A stretch of 64,000 bases of DNA, taken from NCBI RefSeq assembly GCF_002979475.1, contig NZ_PCOY01000005.1, forward strand, positions 62,001 through 126,000, read 5' to 3'. Below the pieces are notes generated by a model that worked only from the letters and a program-made list of their open reading frames with translations, searched no databases and was not told the DNA's origin. Shown one piece after another: positions 6,647 to 15,479 of the stretch. Origin of the DNA: Microbacterium sp. MYb62. GTDB taxonomy: Bacteria > Actinomycetota > Actinomycetes > Actinomycetales > Microbacteriaceae. A program made the position numbers and the translations under genes. Each line of letters begins with the position of its first letter. Position 1 is the stretch's first letter.

Positions 6647-9600
6647 TCAGGTCGTCTGCCGGCGTCGGCGAACCATCAGCACACCGGCGATCACGAGCAT
6701 CAGCGCGACGGCCGTCGCCGAGATCGGGAGATCGGCACCGGTCGCGGCGAGCCCGCCGGCACCGGCGGAGACCCGGATGTCCGCCCAGCCGAGGAGCGCG
6801 CCGTCCGCGGCGAACACCGCGATCCGGTGAGCTCCGAGCGGAGCATCCGTCGGAATCGTCACGGTGATCGCGCCGCTCGCGGTCAGCGTTCCCGTCGCGA
6901 TCCGTGCGGGGTCGGAGTACATCCACACCTCCGCGTCCGCACCCGCGCTGCTCGCTCCGACCGTCACGACGACCTGCTGACCCCGCGTGGCGACCGACGG
7001 GTCGACCGTCACGCCGTTGCGGTTGGCGTCGACGAGACCGGCGCCGGGGAGCGGCGGGTTCTCACCGCCCGGATTGCCGGGGTTCTCTCCCCCGGGAGTG
7101 CCGGGGTCGACGCCGGGGAGCGTTCCGGTGCGCAGCGCCTCGGAGGCGAAGCCGTCGGCGAACCACCACACCGGGCGCTGTCCGTCGACCGACAGCGAGG
7201 CCGGTGCGGTCGCGAAGCCCTCGTTGTTGATGTCGGGCATGCCGGCAGGACGAGCGTAGTGGGCGATGCCCGGCTGCGCGGTGCCGTTCAGCGTGATCTC
7301 CGCCGAGCGTCCCTGGCAACCGTCGTCGCACACGGCCCACAGGGAGTTGCGCACGCTGTCGTAGTCGAGCGCCATGACGCCGGTGAGACCGGGAGCGATC
7401 TCCGATACGAGGGTCGCCGCGCCGTCCGCGGCGAGCGCGAAGGCGTAGACGTGCCCGTTGTCCTCCACCGCGACGAGGAACAGCCCGCCGCCGTGACCGG
7501 CGTAGTCCGCCGGGGCGTAGGCGGCACCCGTGTTGTCGTCGAAGAGCTTTCCGGCGAGCGCCGTATCCGGCACCCACTGCACGGCCTCCATGCCGAGGTT
7601 CGCCCCCACCGCGGGAAGCAGGGCGGTCAGGTCCCACGTCTGCTGAGCGACGAGGTCGCCGTCCGATGCCTCGGGATCGACCTTCAGCACCATGTTCTGG
7701 TTCACGCCCTTGGCGCTGTTGTCGCGCTCAGAGGCGACATACACGAAGCCGTCGCCATCGACCGTGATGCCCTCGGTGTCAGGGCCTGCCGCCCCAGGAT
7801 CCTCGGCATCCTTCGGAAAGCGCACCCGCTTGCCCGCATCCCAGCCGTCGACCTTCTCGACCGAGCCGTCCGCCTGCGCTTCGAGCTTCCAGATGCGGCC
7901 CTCCCCGTTGTCGACGGCCCAGAGGAATGCACCGTCGGCGGTCTCCTGCACGTCCAGCCCCGAGCTGTCCTCCAGGAACGTCGGGATGTCGTCGAGCACG
8001 CGGACATCGGCCGAACCGGGCCACGTCGCCACGGCGACCTCGCCTGCGCAGAGGTTCGCCGCGCCCTTCGTCGACTCGGTGGTGACGGCGAAGGCGCCCG
8101 TCGTGTCGGGGCAGCGCCCCCAGGTGGTGACCGCGTGTCCGTCGCCCCAGGTGGTCTCGTCGATGAGCAGGTCGCCGTCGAAGACACGCACGGCATCTCC
8201 GCCGCCCAGACCGAAGCCCAGCCGGTCGCGCTCGATCACGAGGTACTCCCCCGCCCCGATGGTCGTTCCCGTCGGGAGCGTGTAGCCGTGCGCGTCGTCG
8301 TCGTCCTTCACCACGATGCCGGACACGTCGAGCGCACCCGAGGTGGGGTTCACGAGCTCCACCCAGTCGTCGGGCGAGCCGCCGTCGGACTCGACCTCGT
8401 TGATGCGCACCGGGTTGCCGCAGGCGTTGCGGAGTCCCTTGGTCGAGACCGCGATGTCGACGAAGTCGCCGGAGCCGTCGGCACAGCGCGCCAGGACGCC
8501 GGCTGCGTGTGCGGTGTACACGTGCTCATCGACCGTGTTGCCGTTCGCGTCGCGGATCGTCACGGTGTCGCCGTTGCCGAGACCGAAGACGAAGTCCGCC
8601 GGCTGATCGAAGACGAGGTAGCCGCCGGGCGGCAGCATCGTTCCGGCGGGAAGCGGCGTGGTCTCTGCGGTGTGACCTGCCGGGTCGCTGTCCATGACGC
8701 TCCAGCCGGAGAGGTCGACCGCGGTGCTGCCGGTGTTCACGACCTCGACCCAGTCGGTGGCGTCGCCGTTCGACTCGATCTCGTTGATGACGACATCGGG
8801 CATCACGCACGAGTTCGCGGCGCCGGGAGTCGGATGTGCGAGCACGAACGCACCGACACCGTCGGGACAGCGCGCCAGAGTCGCCGCCGCGAAGTCGCCG
8901 TCGATCGCCGCGTGCCCCTGCCACGGGAGCGTGTCGTCGATCATCGCGCCCGAGGCATCGTAGAGACGGATCCGGTCGGCGCTGCCGATGCCGATCGGTT
9001 CGCGGAACGCGGCCTCGACGCCTCCGGAGAGTCCGATCGTGCCTTCCTCGACCACGAGGAACTGTCCCGCTCCGATCTGCGTGCCTGCCGGGAACTGCCA
9101 GCGGTGGTCGTCGGAGTTGTCGCGGATCTCGTACCCCGAGATGTCGAGCGCCTCGGTGCCGGGGTTGTGGAACTCCACCCAGTCGGCCGGCTGCGAGTCG
9201 ACCTCGTTGATGAGGACGGAGCCGGCGACGGGAGCGACCGCGCAGTCGTTCGCCGTACCGGGCGTCGCCGCAGTCGCATGCGCCCAGGCACCGGTGCCGT
9301 CGGGGCAGCGCGCCCACACCGAGAGCGGCGCGGTGTTCGCGTAAGCGTAGGAGTCGACCTCGGTGCCGCTGGGGTCGAAGAGCACGACCTCGTCGCCCTT
9401 GCCGAGCCCGAAGGCGAAGTCGACGTCCTTCACCAGTACCAGGAACGCTCCGGGTGCGAGGGCGGTGCCCTCCGGCGCCGTGCCGAAGCTGTCGCGCTTC
9501 TCATCGGCGATGGTCCATCCGGTCAGGTCGACCGTCTCGGTTCCGGCGTTGTAGATCTCGACCTGGTCGGCGAGCCCGGTCGCCGCGTCGTCGTAGACGA

Positions 9601-9754
9601 TCTCGTTCAGCACCAGGCTCGGCGCGGCCGGGGCCACCTCGGCGAGGCGGATGCCGGGATCGGCGCCGATCGCGGCGACGGGAGTGGCGAGCAGGGTGGC
9701 GGCGCTCACGGCGCACACCGCCGCGACCGCCGCTGCGAATTGCAGGCGGGGCAT
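6647..9754 (-). CDS. Secreted multi-LTD surface protein with LAxTG anchor
   Basis: A 1,035-residue exported protein starting at ATG 9754 (AGGAG six bases upstream), with a signal peptide ending near VAAIGA. Four lamin-tail domains follow, each opening with an INE(V/I) strand (VLNEIVYDD, VLINEVDSQ, VVINEIESN, VRINEVESD) and a DWVEL-type core, at about residues 40, 180, 325 and 455. After them a region of about 320 residues (LDVQETADGAFLWAVDNGEG, DTEGITVDGDGFVYV) looks like a beta-propeller or phytase/esterase-like sensor domain. A GENPGNPGGENPP linker precedes a small beta domain and a C-terminal sorting signal: LAATGAD, hydrophobic helix, RRRR. LAxTG is the motif of class E sortases of high-GC Gram-positives. 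Predicted cell-wall anchored; substrate unknown. Confidence 0.85.
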   Translation of the reverse strand: MPRLQFAAAVAAVCAVSAATLLATPVAAIGADPGIRLAEVAPAAPSLVLNEIVYDDAATGLADQVEIYNAGTETVDLTGWTIADEKRDSFGTAPEGTALAPGAFLVLVKDVDFAFGLGKGDEVVLFDPSGTEVDSYAYANTAPLSVWARCPDGTGAWAHATAATPGTANDCAVAPVAGSVLINEVDSQPADWVEFHNPGTEALDISGYEIRDNSDDHRWQFPAGTQIGAGQFLVVEEGTIGLSGGVEAAFREPIGIGSADRIRLYDASGAMIDDTLPWQGHAAIDGDFAAATLARCPDGVGAFVLAHPTPGAANSCVMPDVVINEIESNGDATDWVEVVNTGSTAVDLSGWSVMDSDPAGHTAETTPLPAGTMLPPGGYLVFDQPADFVFGLGNGDTVTIRDANGNTVDEHVYTAHAAGVLARCADGSGDFVDIAVSTKGLRNACGNPVRINEVESDGGSPDDWVELVNPTSGALDVSGIVVKDDDDAHGYTLPTGTTIGAGEYLVIERDRLGFGLGGGDAVRVFDGDLLIDETTWGDGHAVTTWGRCPDTTGAFAVTTESTKGAANLCAGEVAVATWPGSADVRVLDDIPTFLEDSSGLDVQETADGAFLWAVDNGEGRIWKLEAQADGSVEKVDGWDAGKRVRFPKDAEDPGAAGPDTEGITVDGDGFVYVASERDNSAKGVNQNMVLKVDPEASDGDLVAQQTWDLTALLPAVGANLGMEAVQWVPDTALAGKLFDDNTGAAYAPADYAGHGGGLFLVAVEDNGHVYAFALAADGAATLVSEIAPGLTGVMALDYDSVRNSLWAVCDDGCQGRSAEITLNGTAQPGIAHYARPAGMPDINNEGFATAPASLSVDGQRPVWWFADGFASEALRTGTLPGVDPGTPGGENPGNPGGENPPLPGAGLVDANRNGVTVDPSVATRGQQVVVTVGASSAGADAEVWMYSDPARIATGTLTASGAITVTIPTDAPLGAHRIAVFAADGALLGWADIRVSAGAGGLAATGADLPISATAVALMLVIAGVLMVRRRRQTT

Positions 9755-9920
9755 GGAGGACTCCTGGGTGGCTGGGCCGGAAAGCCCCGGAGACGGGGCC
9801 GACCGGAGGGGACTCAGTCGGGTACCCGCCCAGACCACCGATCCCGCGTGTCCGCAGGAAGGCCCTCGGGTGCACGGAAGGTGAACGGGAGGTGGCGATT
9901 GCTCCCGTTGCCCGTCGGGC

Positions 9921-9953
9921 GCAGGTCTCCCGCCGGGGAGGCGGGAGACCTGC
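9921..9953 (-). terminator. Terminator hairpin after the beta-helix gene
   Basis: A perfect 14-base-pair stem (9921-9934 with 9940-9953) closes a GGGGA loop, four bases beyond the stop of the beta-helix protein gene. The rest of the 202-base gap to the lamin-tail gene start holds no gene. Confidence 0.7.
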
Positions 9954-9956
9954 GGA

Positions 9957-12215
9957 TCACACCCTTCTTCTGCGCAGGATCAGTGCGCCGGCACCGGCGA
10001 GCATCGCCAGGATCGCCGCCACGATCAGCGCGAACGGCGTCGCAGCTCCGGTCGCTGCGAGCGAGTCGGATGCCGCCTCGCCGGATGCTGCGGCCAGGGG
10101 CTGACCGGCCGGAGTCGCTTCCCCCTGGTCCGCGCCGGTGCCGCCGCTGCCACCCGTTCCCGGCGCGCCCGGGTCCGTCGTGCCCGGGTCCGTCGTGCCC
10201 GGGTCCGTCGTCCCCGGATCCGTCGGTGCGACCGCGCGCAGGGAGAGCGAGTCGCAGAAGCCGATGTCGAGTCCGGTCTCCTTGAGGCAGTACACCTTCG
10301 CGGACGTGGCCGATGCGCCCGTGCGGAAGGGCACGCTGACCTGCTGATAGTCCGTCGACACGACCGGCGCGTATGCCTCGGCGGCGCCGCTGTCGTACAC
10401 CCCGATGCGCACCTCCTCGCCGGCGTTGATCACGCGGGCGTACCCGCTGAGCACATAGTCGGTGTTCGGCAGCAAACCGCTGACGGTCTGCTCCACGCCG
10501 CGGTGTCCCGCGATGCTGAGCTGCATCGCGAAACGCGAGTCCCCCTGAGTGGTGTGCGGCACGACGAAGTTGTCGTCATCCGGCCAGATGCTGCGCCAGC
10601 TGCCGAACACACCGGATTCGAAGCCGCCGTCGACGAGCAGCTCGCCGGCGGGCGTCTCGACGTCGGGGAGGGGCGGCGCGGCCACGGGCGACCCGCTGAA
10701 CGCCCCGATGTGCGGTGCTGCCGTGGCAGAGACGGGGTTGCCGAAGTAGTCGCGACCGCCGTTGCCGCCGATCACCCGACCGGCATCGAGGGCCGGCGAG
10801 CCCGGACGGAGCGCGTAGGCGGACGCGGTGGCGAGACCGTCCTCGGCGCCGCCCGGTTCCACGAACAGCGGATCGCCGGCGACCCCCGCCGCATCCGAGG
10901 CGGGGACGGCGAACCCGGAGTAGAGGTTGTGGGACACCGTGATGCCGCGGTCGGCGTCGAGACGCGTGAGGCCCTTCCCCACGAGGATGTTGTTGGCGAA
11001 CAGGGTGTTCGCAGGGAGCCGGATCTCGAACTCGCCGTCCGGGTTGTAGAGGGTGTTGTTGTACATCTCCAGGCGCACGCGACCGTTGGCCGAGTTCACG
11101 AAGCCCTCGTTCTGCGAGACGTTGTAGCGGACGATCAGGTGGGGCTCGTCGGTCTGGCCGGGTCCGGCGCACGACAGACATTCGAGGTAGAAGCCGCCGG
11201 CGTTCTCGTGCGAGTAGTTGTACTGATAGGTGCAGGAGCCGGTGATGCCCCAGTCGCAGTCCCAGCCCATGGAGTCAGGGCCGGGCTGCGTGCGGGCGGA
11301 CTCGTTGAACTGGAACACCGGATCGATGCTGGTGTACGCCCAGATGCCCGCGATCGCACCGCGGTTCGGTGCGTCGTAGCCCGCGTCGTAACTCACGTTG
11401 TGCTCGATGAGCGGGCTGTCCGAGACGCCGACCAGGATCGAATCGGCGGCGGCCCTGGTCACCACGTTGCCGCGGATCACGACATCCGTGTTCCGGCCGA
11501 TCGTGTCATCGCCGTTGGGCGACCCCGTGAGTGCGATCCCCATGGACCGCACTTCGCGCACGGAGTTGTCTTCGATCAGCACGCCGTCGAAGAATCCGCT
11601 CGCGCCGGTCGACTTCGCGGGCAGCTTCACCAGGATGCCTGCCGAGACGTAGCGTCCGTCGGCGAACCGATGCGTGATGCCGGCGACATCCGCGATGTCG
11701 TTGCCGACGATCTCGATCCCCGCGTGCACTTCGTCGCCGGTCGCCTCGATCAGGATGCCGCTGCGGACCTGCTCGTCGTCGGCGTCGTTGGTGACCGAGA
11801 GGCCTTCGACCCGCCAGTGACTGACATCGCGCAGGGTGACGGCCGCCGGGGTCGCACCTCCGGCGGCGATCACGGGTTTGGCGCCCTCACCGTACGCGCC
11901 GAGCACGACAGGAGCGCCGGCGGCGCCGTCGCCGATCGCCTCGAACGAGCCGGTGCACACGGTCCCGGCACGCAGGCGGATGGAGTCGCCGGGACCGAAC
12001 CCGCCGGGAGGCGGCGCGATCGCCGACAGCGAGTCCCAGGGGCTCTGCGACGTGCCGTCACCGGGCGCCGACGCATCGCAGTCGACGAAGTACCCGGTGT
12101 CGGCGGCCGAGGCGGTGGGCGCGCTCACCGTCACCAGTCCGCCCGCGAGGAGGGCGGCGGCGAGGATGACGGCGCCTGTTCGGCGACGTCGAGGGAGAGA
12201 TGGCAGCGGCAGCAT
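9957..12215 (-). CDS. Cell-wall-anchored right-handed beta-helix protein with carbohydrate-binding module
   Basis: A 752-residue exported protein starting at ATG 12215 (AAAGGAA six bases upstream) with a signal peptide ending near ASAAD. Residues about 45-470 are a right-handed parallel beta-helix (repeated I-x-x-N turns such as VIRGNVVTRAA, PLIEHNVSYDA, VRYNVSQNEG, LFANNILVG), the fold of pectate lyases and other polysaccharide lyases. Residues about 515-655 (LLVDGGFESGVFGSW) are a CBM4/9/22-like jelly roll. A TDPGTTDPG linker leads to LAATGAA, a hydrophobic helix and RRRR, a class E-type sortase signal. It is last in an apparent operon with the sugar importer, so it probably releases or binds a fucosylated polysaccharide at the cell surface; the bond it cleaves cannot be read from sequence. 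Confidence 0.82.
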   Translation of the reverse strand: MLPLPSLPRRRRTGAVILAAALLAGGLVTVSAPTASAADTGYFVDCDASAPGDGTSQSPWDSLSAIAPPPGGFGPGDSIRLRAGTVCTGSFEAIGDGAAGAPVVLGAYGEGAKPVIAAGGATPAAVTLRDVSHWRVEGLSVTNDADDEQVRSGILIEATGDEVHAGIEIVGNDIADVAGITHRFADGRYVSAGILVKLPAKSTGASGFFDGVLIEDNSVREVRSMGIALTGSPNGDDTIGRNTDVVIRGNVVTRAAADSILVGVSDSPLIEHNVSYDAGYDAPNRGAIAGIWAYTSIDPVFQFNESARTQPGPDSMGWDCDWGITGSCTYQYNYSHENAGGFYLECLSCAGPGQTDEPHLIVRYNVSQNEGFVNSANGRVRLEMYNNTLYNPDGEFEIRLPANTLFANNILVGKGLTRLDADRGITVSHNLYSGFAVPASDAAGVAGDPLFVEPGGAEDGLATASAYALRPGSPALDAGRVIGGNGGRDYFGNPVSATAAPHIGAFSGSPVAAPPLPDVETPAGELLVDGGFESGVFGSWRSIWPDDDNFVVPHTTQGDSRFAMQLSIAGHRGVEQTVSGLLPNTDYVLSGYARVINAGEEVRIGVYDSGAAEAYAPVVSTDYQQVSVPFRTGASATSAKVYCLKETGLDIGFCDSLSLRAVAPTDPGTTDPGTTDPGTTDPGAPGTGGSGGTGADQGEATPAGQPLAAASGEAASDSLAATGAATPFALIVAAILAMLAGAGALILRRRRV
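10169..10226 (-). repeat. 15-base tandem repeat coding the TDPGT linker
   Basis: About four copies of a 15-base unit (core GGGTCCGTCGTGCCC on the plus strand) encode TDPGT repeats between the carbohydrate-binding module and the wall-sorting signal. The copies are almost identical, so copy number may vary between strains. Confidence 0.8.
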
Positions 12216-12233
12216 TGCCGTTCCTTTCTTCGG

Positions 12234-12251
12234 GGGCGCCGGCAGGCGCCC
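12234..12251 (-). other. Intercistronic hairpin
   Basis: GGGCGCC and GGCGCCC pair around GGCA between the inner-membrane permease gene and the beta-helix gene. It could lower read-through into the last gene of the operon. Confidence 0.4.
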
Positions 12252-12254
12252 GGG

Positions 12255-13109
12255 TCAGGACTTCACGGCTCCCGCCGACATCCCCGCGACGACGTATCGC
12301 TGCAGGAACGAGAAGACCAGGATCAGCGGGAGCACGCCCAGCAGCGCCGCGGGGAACAGCGTCGTGGGCTCGATGATGTTCGGGTCGAGCTGGGCGTAGG
12401 CGGATGCCATGATCGTGCGGTTCTCGGCGCCGGGCAGGAACACCAGCGGCACGATCAGGTCGTTCCACACCGCGAGGGTGAGGTAGGTCGCGAGCGTCGC
12501 CGTCACGGGTGTGAGCAGCGGCAGCACGATGCGGAAGAACACGCGGAGTGGTCCGGCCCCGTCCAGCGATGCCGCCTCCTCGAGCTCGACCGGCACCTGC
12601 CGCATGAAGCTGGTGTAGAAGAAGACCGCGATCGGCAGGTTGAGCGCGATGTAGATGAGGATGACGCCGAGGTGGGTGTTCAGCAGCTGCAGATCGCGCA
12701 TCAGCAGGTACAGCGGTGCGATGAGCACGTAGATCGGGATCGAGGTGCCCACCAGGAACAGGCGGTACACCCCCGTGCTCCACGCGCGTCCGATCCGGCT
12801 GAGCGGGTAGCTCGCCATGGCTCCGGCGACGACGGTGCCGACGATCGTGCCGCCGACGATGAGGAGCGTGTTGAGCAGGCTGCGTCCGTAGTCGATCTCG
12901 TTGAACGCGATCACCACGTTCTCGAACGTCAGCGTGGTGGGGAACCCGAGCGGATCAGCCGCGACGTCTGCGGCGGGGCGCAGCGCGGTCAGCACCGCGA
13001 AGGCGAACGGCAGCAGGAGCAGTCCCACGCCGATCCAGAGGACGACGTCGCCGATCAGACGGCCGATGCGCGACGCGGATCGCGGCGCGCCCATGGTTGC
13101 GGTGGTCAC
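12255..13109 (-). CDS. CUT1 sugar ABC transporter permease (MalG-like)
   Basis: Second membrane subunit of a carbohydrate ABC importer. About 284 residues with six transmembrane segments and the EAA cytoplasmic loop (LEEAASLDGAGPLRVFFRIVLP region, about 190-210), which docks the ATPase. The C-terminus QRYVVAGMSAGAVKS is typical of MalG-like proteins. GTG 13109 directly follows the stop of the upstream permease (two-base offset) with GGGGA upstream; an ATG at 13133 inside the previous gene would add eight residues. No ATP-binding subunit is encoded nearby, so a shared MsiK/UgpC-type ATPase is expected to energise it. Confidence 0.9.
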   Translation of the reverse strand: MTTATMGAPRSASRIGRLIGDVVLWIGVGLLLLPFAFAVLTALRPAADVAADPLGFPTTLTFENVVIAFNEIDYGRSLLNTLLIVGGTIVGTVVAGAMASYPLSRIGRAWSTGVYRLFLVGTSIPIYVLIAPLYLLMRDLQLLNTHLGVILIYIALNLPIAVFFYTSFMRQVPVELEEAASLDGAGPLRVFFRIVLPLLTPVTATLATYLTLAVWNDLIVPLVFLPGAENRTIMASAYAQLDPNIIEPTTLFPAALLGVLPLILVFSFLQRYVVAGMSAGAVKS

Positions 13110-13110
13110 G

Positions 13111-13992
13111 TCAGATCCCCATTCCTTCTTCACGCCGTCGCAGGATCGCGGTCACGGCGGTGGAGCAGACGACGACCACCACGAGGAGCAGCACCGCGAT
13201 CGTGATTCCGTAGGCGAACTCTCCGGCGTTGCCGAAGACCTTGCGGTAGATGAGCATGGTCAGCGTGGTGGTCGCGCCCGCCGGGCCGCCGTTGGTCATG
13301 ATGAGCGGGAACTCGAAGACCTTGAGCGAACCGATGAGCGCGAGGGTGATGTTCACGGTGAGGGCGGGAGCGAGCAGCGGCCATTCGATCGCGCGGAACC
13401 GTCGCCATCCGCTCGCGCCGTCGAGATCTGCGGCCTCGAGCACATCGCCGGGGAGAGCCAGGTAACCGGCGAGGAAGATCGCCGCGGAGTAGCCGGCGAA
13501 CATCCAGATGTTCACGAGGGCGATGGCCCACAGCGCGGTCTGCGGGTCACCCAGCCAGATGCGCGTGAAGGCGTCGAGCCCGAGGGCGCGCAGCAGCGAG
13601 TTCAGGGCACCGTCCGGCGCGTAGATGGCGGAGAAGATCAGCGACGCCATCACCGGGGCCACCAGGGTCGGCAGCATGATCAGCACGCTCACGACCTTGC
13701 GGATGCGGGGCCGGTGGTACAGCGCTCTGGCGAAGAGCAGTCCGAGCAGGTTCTGCAGCACGACGACGATCAGCGCGTAGGCGAGTGTGACTCCCAGCGC
13801 TCGCCATACCTCGCTGTCGGAGGCCATGCGGACGTACTGCTCGGCACCCACGAAGTCGGAGCGGGGACCGCCGCGACTGTCGGTGAGGCTCAACCACAGC
13901 CCGCTGAACAGCGGGTAGAGCAGCAGCAGGCCGTAGATGACGATCGACGGAAGCAGGAATCCGGCCGCGACGACGGGACGTTTGGTGATCAT
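13111..13992 (-). CDS. CUT1 sugar ABC transporter permease (MalF-like)
   Basis: First membrane subunit of the carbohydrate importer: 293 residues, six transmembrane helices and an EAA loop (EAADLDGASGWRRFRAIEWP, about 200-219). The N-terminal GFLLPSIVIYGLLLLYPLFSG helix is characteristic of MalF/UgpA-like permeases. It lies between the binding-protein gene (upstream, separated by a stem-loop) and the MalG-like gene (downstream, coupled). Confidence 0.92.
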   Translation of the reverse strand: MITKRPVVAAGFLLPSIVIYGLLLLYPLFSGLWLSLTDSRGGPRSDFVGAEQYVRMASDSEVWRALGVTLAYALIVVVLQNLLGLLFARALYHRPRIRKVVSVLIMLPTLVAPVMASLIFSAIYAPDGALNSLLRALGLDAFTRIWLGDPQTALWAIALVNIWMFAGYSAAIFLAGYLALPGDVLEAADLDGASGWRRFRAIEWPLLAPALTVNITLALIGSLKVFEFPLIMTNGGPAGATTTLTMLIYRKVFGNAGEFAYGITIAVLLLVVVVVCSTAVTAILRRREEGMGI

Positions 13993-14009
13993 GGTGCTCC
14001 TGGATGGTG

Positions 14010-14039
14010 CGGGTGCGGCGGCGAGCGCCGCCGCACCCG
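14010..14039 (-). other. Stem-loop between binding-protein and permease genes
   Basis: CGGGTGCGGCGGC (14010-14022) pairs perfectly with GCCGCCGCACCCG (14027-14039). Such intercistronic hairpins after a solute-binding-protein gene usually stabilise its message and reduce permease expression. Confidence 0.6.
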
Positions 14040-14046
14040 GCTCCTG

Positions 14047-15309
14047 CTACTCGGTGTGCGCGATGGAGTCGAGCTCGTCGAGGAGCTCGTCCACGGTGAT
14101 GTCTCCGAGGAAGAGCGCCTGCAGCCGCGAACCGATCTGCGTCTGCACGTCTCCGGCCATCCAGGTGTTCGTCTGCATGAAGCGCGCGTCGCCGGCCTCG
14201 TAGGCCGCCACGAACCCGGCGGTGTCCTCGTTCGCGGGCGTCTCCCCGCCGACGAACGGCGAGACCGCGCTCTCGGCCTCGAGGAAGGGCTTCAGGTTCT
14301 CGGGCTGGGCCCAGAAGTCGATGTACTTCTGCGCCGCATCCTCGACCTCGGTGGCGGCGTTCATCGCCCACATCGTCCCGGCGAAGACCAGGCCGTTGGA
14401 GGTCTCCCCCGCTGCGGCACCCGGCCAGGCGACGAACTCGGTCGGCACTCCGGCCTCGCGCACCGGCGCCAGGTTCCAGGATCCCTGCACCCAGAAGCCG
14501 ATGTCGCCCTGCGTGTACTGGTTCAGGCCGTCCGACCACTCGTCGACGCCGAGCTCGGTGCGCCAGTCGACGTAGCCGAGCTCGCCGAGCTCCACCAGCT
14601 GCTCGACGGCGGGCCGCCAGTCCTCGAACGTGGCATCGCCCGCGAAGAACTCGGCGTCCCAGCTCTCCGGGACCACGGATGCGCCGGCGCCGAGGAACGC
14701 GACCGAACCGGTCCATCCGTTGCGGTTGGGCAGGGCGATCGGAGTGTGACCGGCGTCCTGAAGGGCCTGCAGGGCGTCGAGGAAGGCGGGCCAGTCGCCG
14801 GGAGTCTCGGTGATGCCGACCTCTTGGAGCAGCTGCGTGTTGGCGAACATGCCCACGCCCACCGCTTCCATCGGCATCGCGAGCAGTTCGCCGTCGTGCT
14901 CGGCGAACGGTCGGAGCGAGTCGGTGATGGTGTCGGCCCACGCGCGATCGGAGAGATCGGCGAGGTAGCCCGACTCGCCCCAGTTGGCCAGGAGGTTGCT
15001 GTCGACCATGACCACGTCGGCCGAGTCGCCGGCCAGGAGCTCCGGCTGCACGCGCTGCGAGTACGGCTCGTTGGCGGGCAGCGCCTCGAAGACGAGCTCG
15101 ATCTCGGGGTGCGCCTTCTCGAAGGCCGCGTTGATCTCGGCGACGTTGGCGGGTTCGCCCTCCGTCCCCTTCCATCCGTAGACCGTGAGGACGGTCTGGC
15201 CGTCCTCGTTGGTGGTCGGCTCGGCGGCGCCGCATCCGGCCAGCACCAGGGAGGCGAGGACGCCGGTTGCTCCGGCGGTCATCATTCGGGCGCGTGTGTG
15301 CTTCCTCAT
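14047..15309 (-). CDS. Sugar ABC transporter substrate-binding lipoprotein
   Basis: Extracytoplasmic receptor of the CUT1 importer (SBP family 1, UgpB/MalE-like). The 420-residue protein starts at ATG 15309 with GAAGGAG six bases upstream; the signal peptide ends in lipobox LAGC. The mature protein opens with TVYGWKGTEG and contains the family motif region DVVMVDSNLLANWGESGYL and the ligand-site aromatic run NQYTQGDIGFWVQGSWN. It is divergent from the alpha-L-fucosidase and shares its operator region, so the ligand is probably a fucose-containing oligosaccharide (inference from context). Confidence 0.92.
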   Translation of the reverse strand: MRKHTRARMMTAGATGVLASLVLAGCGAAEPTTNEDGQTVLTVYGWKGTEGEPANVAEINAAFEKAHPEIELVFEALPANEPYSQRVQPELLAGDSADVVMVDSNLLANWGESGYLADLSDRAWADTITDSLRPFAEHDGELLAMPMEAVGVGMFANTQLLQEVGITETPGDWPAFLDALQALQDAGHTPIALPNRNGWTGSVAFLGAGASVVPESWDAEFFAGDATFEDWRPAVEQLVELGELGYVDWRTELGVDEWSDGLNQYTQGDIGFWVQGSWNLAPVREAGVPTEFVAWPGAAAGETSNGLVFAGTMWAMNAATEVEDAAQKYIDFWAQPENLKPFLEAESAVSPFVGGETPANEDTAGFVAAYEAGDARFMQTNTWMAGDVQTQIGSRLQALFLGDITVDELLDELDSIAHTE

Positions 15310-15348
15310 CGAAGGCTCCTTCAAAGGATGTTGTGAAATTGCGAGGTG

Positions 15349-15360
15349 TTCGGGACCGAA
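15349..15360. promoter_or_regulatory. Palindrome TTCGGGACCGAA
   Basis: A 5-base inverted repeat with a 2-base centre in the divergent gap, just downstream of the two LacI-type sites with respect to the binding-protein gene. Its sequence differs from theirs, so it may be unrelated. Confidence 0.3.
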
Positions 15361-15361
15361 G

Positions 15362-15375
15362 AGCAATCGGTTGCT
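15362..15375. promoter_or_regulatory. LacI-type operator 1 (AGCAATCGGTTGCT)
   Basis: A 14-base palindrome with one mismatched pair and a central CG, as in GalR/LacI operators. It lies in the divergent gap between the sugar-binding protein and the fucosidase; its centre is 25 bases from operator 2, which shares the core AA-x-CGGTTG. The likely ligand is the LacI protein encoded at 17573. Confidence 0.65.
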
Positions 15376-15385
15376 TCACTCGGGT

Positions 15386-15401
15386 AGGTAACCGGTTGCC
15401 T
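15386..15401. promoter_or_regulatory. LacI-type operator 2 (AGGTAACCGGTTGCCT)
   Basis: A 16-base palindrome with one mismatched pair and a central CCGG. It overlaps the -35 box of the fucosidase promoter, so bound repressor would block that promoter directly. Confidence 0.68.
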
Positions 15402-15424
15402 AACGCTCGGGATGAAGCTAATAT
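15396..15424 (+). promoter_or_regulatory. Promoter of the fucosidase operon
   Basis: TTGCCT at 15396-15401 and TAATAT at 15419-15424 with a 17-base spacer. The -35 box lies inside operator 2. Confidence 0.65.
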
Positions 15425-15479
15425 CAATCCGCCGCGCTTGTCAAGCCGGCCCCGCCCCACTGCTTGGAGAGACAGCACC

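Noticed and set aside
6437-10285. 1,282-codon plus-strand frame over the lamin-tail gene
   Set aside because: Shadow of the minus-strand gene, which has a signal peptide, recognisable domains and a sorting signal.
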